From assembly GCF_008326305.1 (NCBI RefSeq), contig NZ_BIXY01000046.1, positions 1-55,086 of the forward strand: DNA of 55,086 nucleotides, read 5' to 3'. A program made the translations under genes and the position numbers. Shown one piece after another: positions 52,973-55,086 of the stretch (within the stretch, counting starts at the first letter, position 1; every line of letters begins with the position of its first letter). Below the pieces are notes generated by a model. That model saw only the letters and a list, made by a program, of their open reading frames with translations. It did not search any database and was not told the origin of the DNA. The DNA comes from Dictyobacter arantiisoli. Its GTDB lineage: Bacteria; Chloroflexota; Ktedonobacteria; Ktedonobacterales; Ktedonobacteraceae.

Positions 52973-54913
52973 ATGAGTAATAATCTTTTCCAAGACACGG
53001 ATTCAATTCTATCTGAAGAACGTATTTTTCCCCCTACCCCAGAGATGGTTGCCAACGCAAATATCACCGCATACATGAAAAGCAAGGGATTCGAAGACTA
53101 CGAGGCATTTTACAAGTGGTCATTGGATAATCGCTTTGAGTTCTGGGATGATATGGCAAAAGAGCTGCACTGGTTTGAACCATGGCAGACAACATTTGAG
53201 TGGACGACGAAACCATTCTTCAAATGGTTTGTCGGTGGCAAATTTAATATTGTCTACAACTGCCTCGACCGCTATATGGATACTCCCATACGCCACAAAG
53301 TAGCCTTCCATTGGGAGGGGGATAATGGCGATACACGCAGCATTACGTATGAGCAGTTGTATATCGAAACGAACCGCATGGCAAAGGGTCTACAAAATAT
53401 TGGGGTGCAGAAGGGTGATCGCGTCGCTATTTACATGCCAGCAGTGTTAGAGCAGATCGTTGCGGTACTCGCGGTAGCTCGTCTGGGAGCTGTTCATACG
53501 GTGGTTTTCGGCGGTTTTGCTGCCAGTGCCTTACGCGATCGCATTATTGATGCCGAAGCAAAAGTGGTGATTACAGCGGATGGCAACTATCGTGGCGGGA
53601 AACTCATCCAACTGAAACACATTGCAGATGAGGCAGTGTCTGAGACCCCGACAATTGAAAAAGTGGTTGTTTTCAATCACCAGAACCTCGATGTGCCCAT
53701 GCAAAAGGGACGTGATATTTACTGGCATGATCTCCTGACTGACGTACCAGTGGACACCGTGGTGCCTTGTGAGCCAATGGATAGCGAGGACCCTCTCTAT
53801 ATCCTCTACACCAGTGGCAGTACTGGTAAACCAAAGGGCATCGTCCATGTCCAGGCCGGTTACGCGGTCGGCACCTATGCCACTACAAAGTTCGTCTTCG
53901 ATATTAAGGATGACGATGTGTATTGGTGTACCGCTGATGTAGGCTGGGTCACCGGGCATAGCTATATCATTTATGGCCCATTGATGAATGGCGTCACAAG
54001 TGTCCTCTTTGAAGGGACACCATCCTATCCAAAACCTGATCGTTGGTGGGGTGTCGCAGAACGCTTCAACGTTTCAATTCTCTATACCTCTCCGACGGGT
54101 ATTCGTGGTCTGATGCGCTTTGGAGAAGAATGGCCAGCAAAACACGATCTTTCTCATTTACGTCTCCTGGGTTCAGTCGGCGAGCCGATCAATCCAGAAG
54201 CCTGGATGTGGTATCGCCATAATATTGGACACGATACACTGCCTATCATGGATACCTGGTGGCAGACCGAGACAGGTTCAATACTGATCAGTCCAACCAT
54301 CATTCAGCCCTTAAAACCGGGGAGCGCCACACGGCCGTTACCTACGATTGAAGCCGATGTGGTCGATAAAAATGGCAACTCCGTTGGATTGGGCAAAGGT
54401 GGTTTCCTGGTTATCCGCCATCCATGGCCGAGTCTGATGCGTACTATTTATAAAGATCCCGCACGTTATCAGACCTACTGGGATACGTTACCAAACGTCT
54501 ATTTCGCCGGAGATGCAGCGACAATCGATAACCATGGCTATATTCGCGTGCAGGGCCGCGTAGATGATGTCATTAAAGTCAGTGGACATCGCCTGGGATC
54601 AATGGAAATCGAATCCAGTCTGGTTAGCCATCCAGCGGTTGCTGAAGTGGCAGCCATTGGCAAGCCAGATGAGCTCAAAGGTGAGCATGTTAAGGTCTTC
54701 GTCATTCTCAAGAATGGCATTGAACCATCCGAGGAACTGGCAAAAGAACTCAAATTACATGTTCGTACGACCGTTGGCGCGCTGGCGGTACCCGAAGAAC
54801 TAGAGTTTACTCCCAGTCTCCCGAAGACACGCTCTGGTAAAATTATGCGCCGCGTCATTCGAGCACGTGAACTGGGTGAACCCATCGGCGATATCAGTAC
54901 CCTGGATTCTTAA
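52973..54913 (+). CDS. acs: Acetyl-CoA synthetase (AMP-forming)
   Basis: This 646-aa enzyme activates acetate to acetyl-CoA through acetyl-AMP. Landmarks: the phosphate-binding loop YILYTSGSTGKPKGIVHVQAG at about residue 282, the WCTADVGWVTGHSYIIYGPL block, the TWWQTETGS motif, the hinge GRVDDVIKVSGHRLGSMEIE and the catalytic lysine in PKTRSGKIMRRV near 625, which is also the usual acetylation control site. Full length. GAGGAGG lies ten bases before ATG 52973. It lies 23 kb from the phosphoketolase gene and is monocistronic here. Regulation by lysine acetylation is known for the family, but no acetyltransferase gene is next to it. Confidence 0.96.
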   Translation: MSNNLFQDTDSILSEERIFPPTPEMVANANITAYMKSKGFEDYEAFYKWSLDNRFEFWDDMAKELHWFEPWQTTFEWTTKPFFKWFVGGKFNIVYNCLDRYMDTPIRHKVAFHWEGDNGDTRSITYEQLYIETNRMAKGLQNIGVQKGDRVAIYMPAVLEQIVAVLAVARLGAVHTVVFGGFAASALRDRIIDAEAKVVITADGNYRGGKLIQLKHIADEAVSETPTIEKVVVFNHQNLDVPMQKGRDIYWHDLLTDVPVDTVVPCEPMDSEDPLYILYTSGSTGKPKGIVHVQAGYAVGTYATTKFVFDIKDDDVYWCTADVGWVTGHSYIIYGPLMNGVTSVLFEGTPSYPKPDRWWGVAERFNVSILYTSPTGIRGLMRFGEEWPAKHDLSHLRLLGSVGEPINPEAWMWYRHNIGHDTLPIMDTWWQTETGSILISPTIIQPLKPGSATRPLPTIEADVVDKNGNSVGLGKGGFLVIRHPWPSLMRTIYKDPARYQTYWDTLPNVYFAGDAATIDNHGYIRVQGRVDDVIKVSGHRLGSMEIESSLVSHPAVAEVAAIGKPDELKGEHVKVFVILKNGIEPSEELAKELKLHVRTTVGALAVPEELEFTPSLPKTRSGKIMRRVIRARELGEPIGDISTLDS

Positions 54914-55086
54914 TCCTGGCCGGGAAACTTTCACCTGAGCACAAAGCGGGCTGACAGAAACTGCTGTCTGTTACCCACATATTTCTATTCAAGTGTGAGT
55001 TCAGAAGCCAGGTGAATTCCTTCTACAAGCGTTTGGATGTATAGCCAACCTTTCCAGAGGGTTTTCCAGCCTGGCTCTCCGTCTCC
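54914..55086. other. Right edge, no gene seen
   Basis: The sequence after the acs stop has no recognisable gene. A short CTGACAGAAACTGCTGTCTG hairpin-like stretch near 54950-54969 may be the acs terminator. Confidence 0.3.

Overview
The window looks like chromosomal DNA of a Chloroflexota bacterium, most likely of the Ktedonobacteria type. This is inferred from gene character: a giant BTAD/AAA/TPR regulator, an LGFP-like amidase, a SWIM/SNF2 pair, a phosphoketolase, several long multidomain histidine kinases and roughly 50% GC. No rRNA, tRNA, CRISPR array, transposase, integrase or phage structural gene was recognised.

Layout. 0.2-9.5 kb: a complete four-gene SMC-type defence operon on the minus strand (jetA-jetB-jetC-jetD, DUF2397/DUF2398/TIGR02680/DUF2399 composition, i.e. 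Wadjet type II-like), with a short fifth ORF whose stop codon lies in a 133-bp inverted-repeat element. 9.7-15.1 kb: a PH-like membrane protein, a 36-codon candidate ORF ending at a terminator, a two-component pair and a divergent soluble GAF/PAS histidine kinase. 15.6-19.7 kb: a short membrane-fusion protein, a C39-peptidase ABC exporter (RiPP/bacteriocin type) and a toast-rack membrane protein. 19.7-24 kb: an RND efflux permease and its TetR regulator, with two matching palindromic operators. 24-30.2 kb: a peptidoglycan amidase, small proteins, a phosphoketolase, and a dense group of repeats: three copies of one dispersed repeat, a 200-bp multi-hairpin element nested in one copy, and a 155-bp near-perfect palindrome. 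30.2-39.5 kb: a prenyl-synthase-like protein lacking the Asp-rich motifs, a BtuCD/FecCD-type importer without a binding protein, flavin reductase overlapping an Fe-S uracil-DNA glycosylase, SufU, RecD2 and an FTR1-type iron permease. 40-46.7 kb: a 1502-aa regulator, an anti-sigma factor with a propeller-like sensor, and its ECF sigma factor. 46.9-55 kb: SWIM-finger protein plus SNF2 helicase, a 51-aa membrane peptide, a ChrB-N-like protein and acetyl-CoA synthetase.

How parts fit together. The jet genes are expected to form one complex that recognises and cuts circular plasmid DNA. The TetR/RND pair has a readable control circuit: a strong promoter with an operator just downstream for tetR, and a second copy of the operator in front of the pump. 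The exporter genes form one operon but no convincing precursor peptide is next to them. Phosphoketolase (acetyl phosphate) and Acs (acetate to acetyl-CoA) both belong to acetyl-unit metabolism but lie 23 kb apart. The least explained material is the repeat cluster at 24-30 kb and the small ORFs between terminators.
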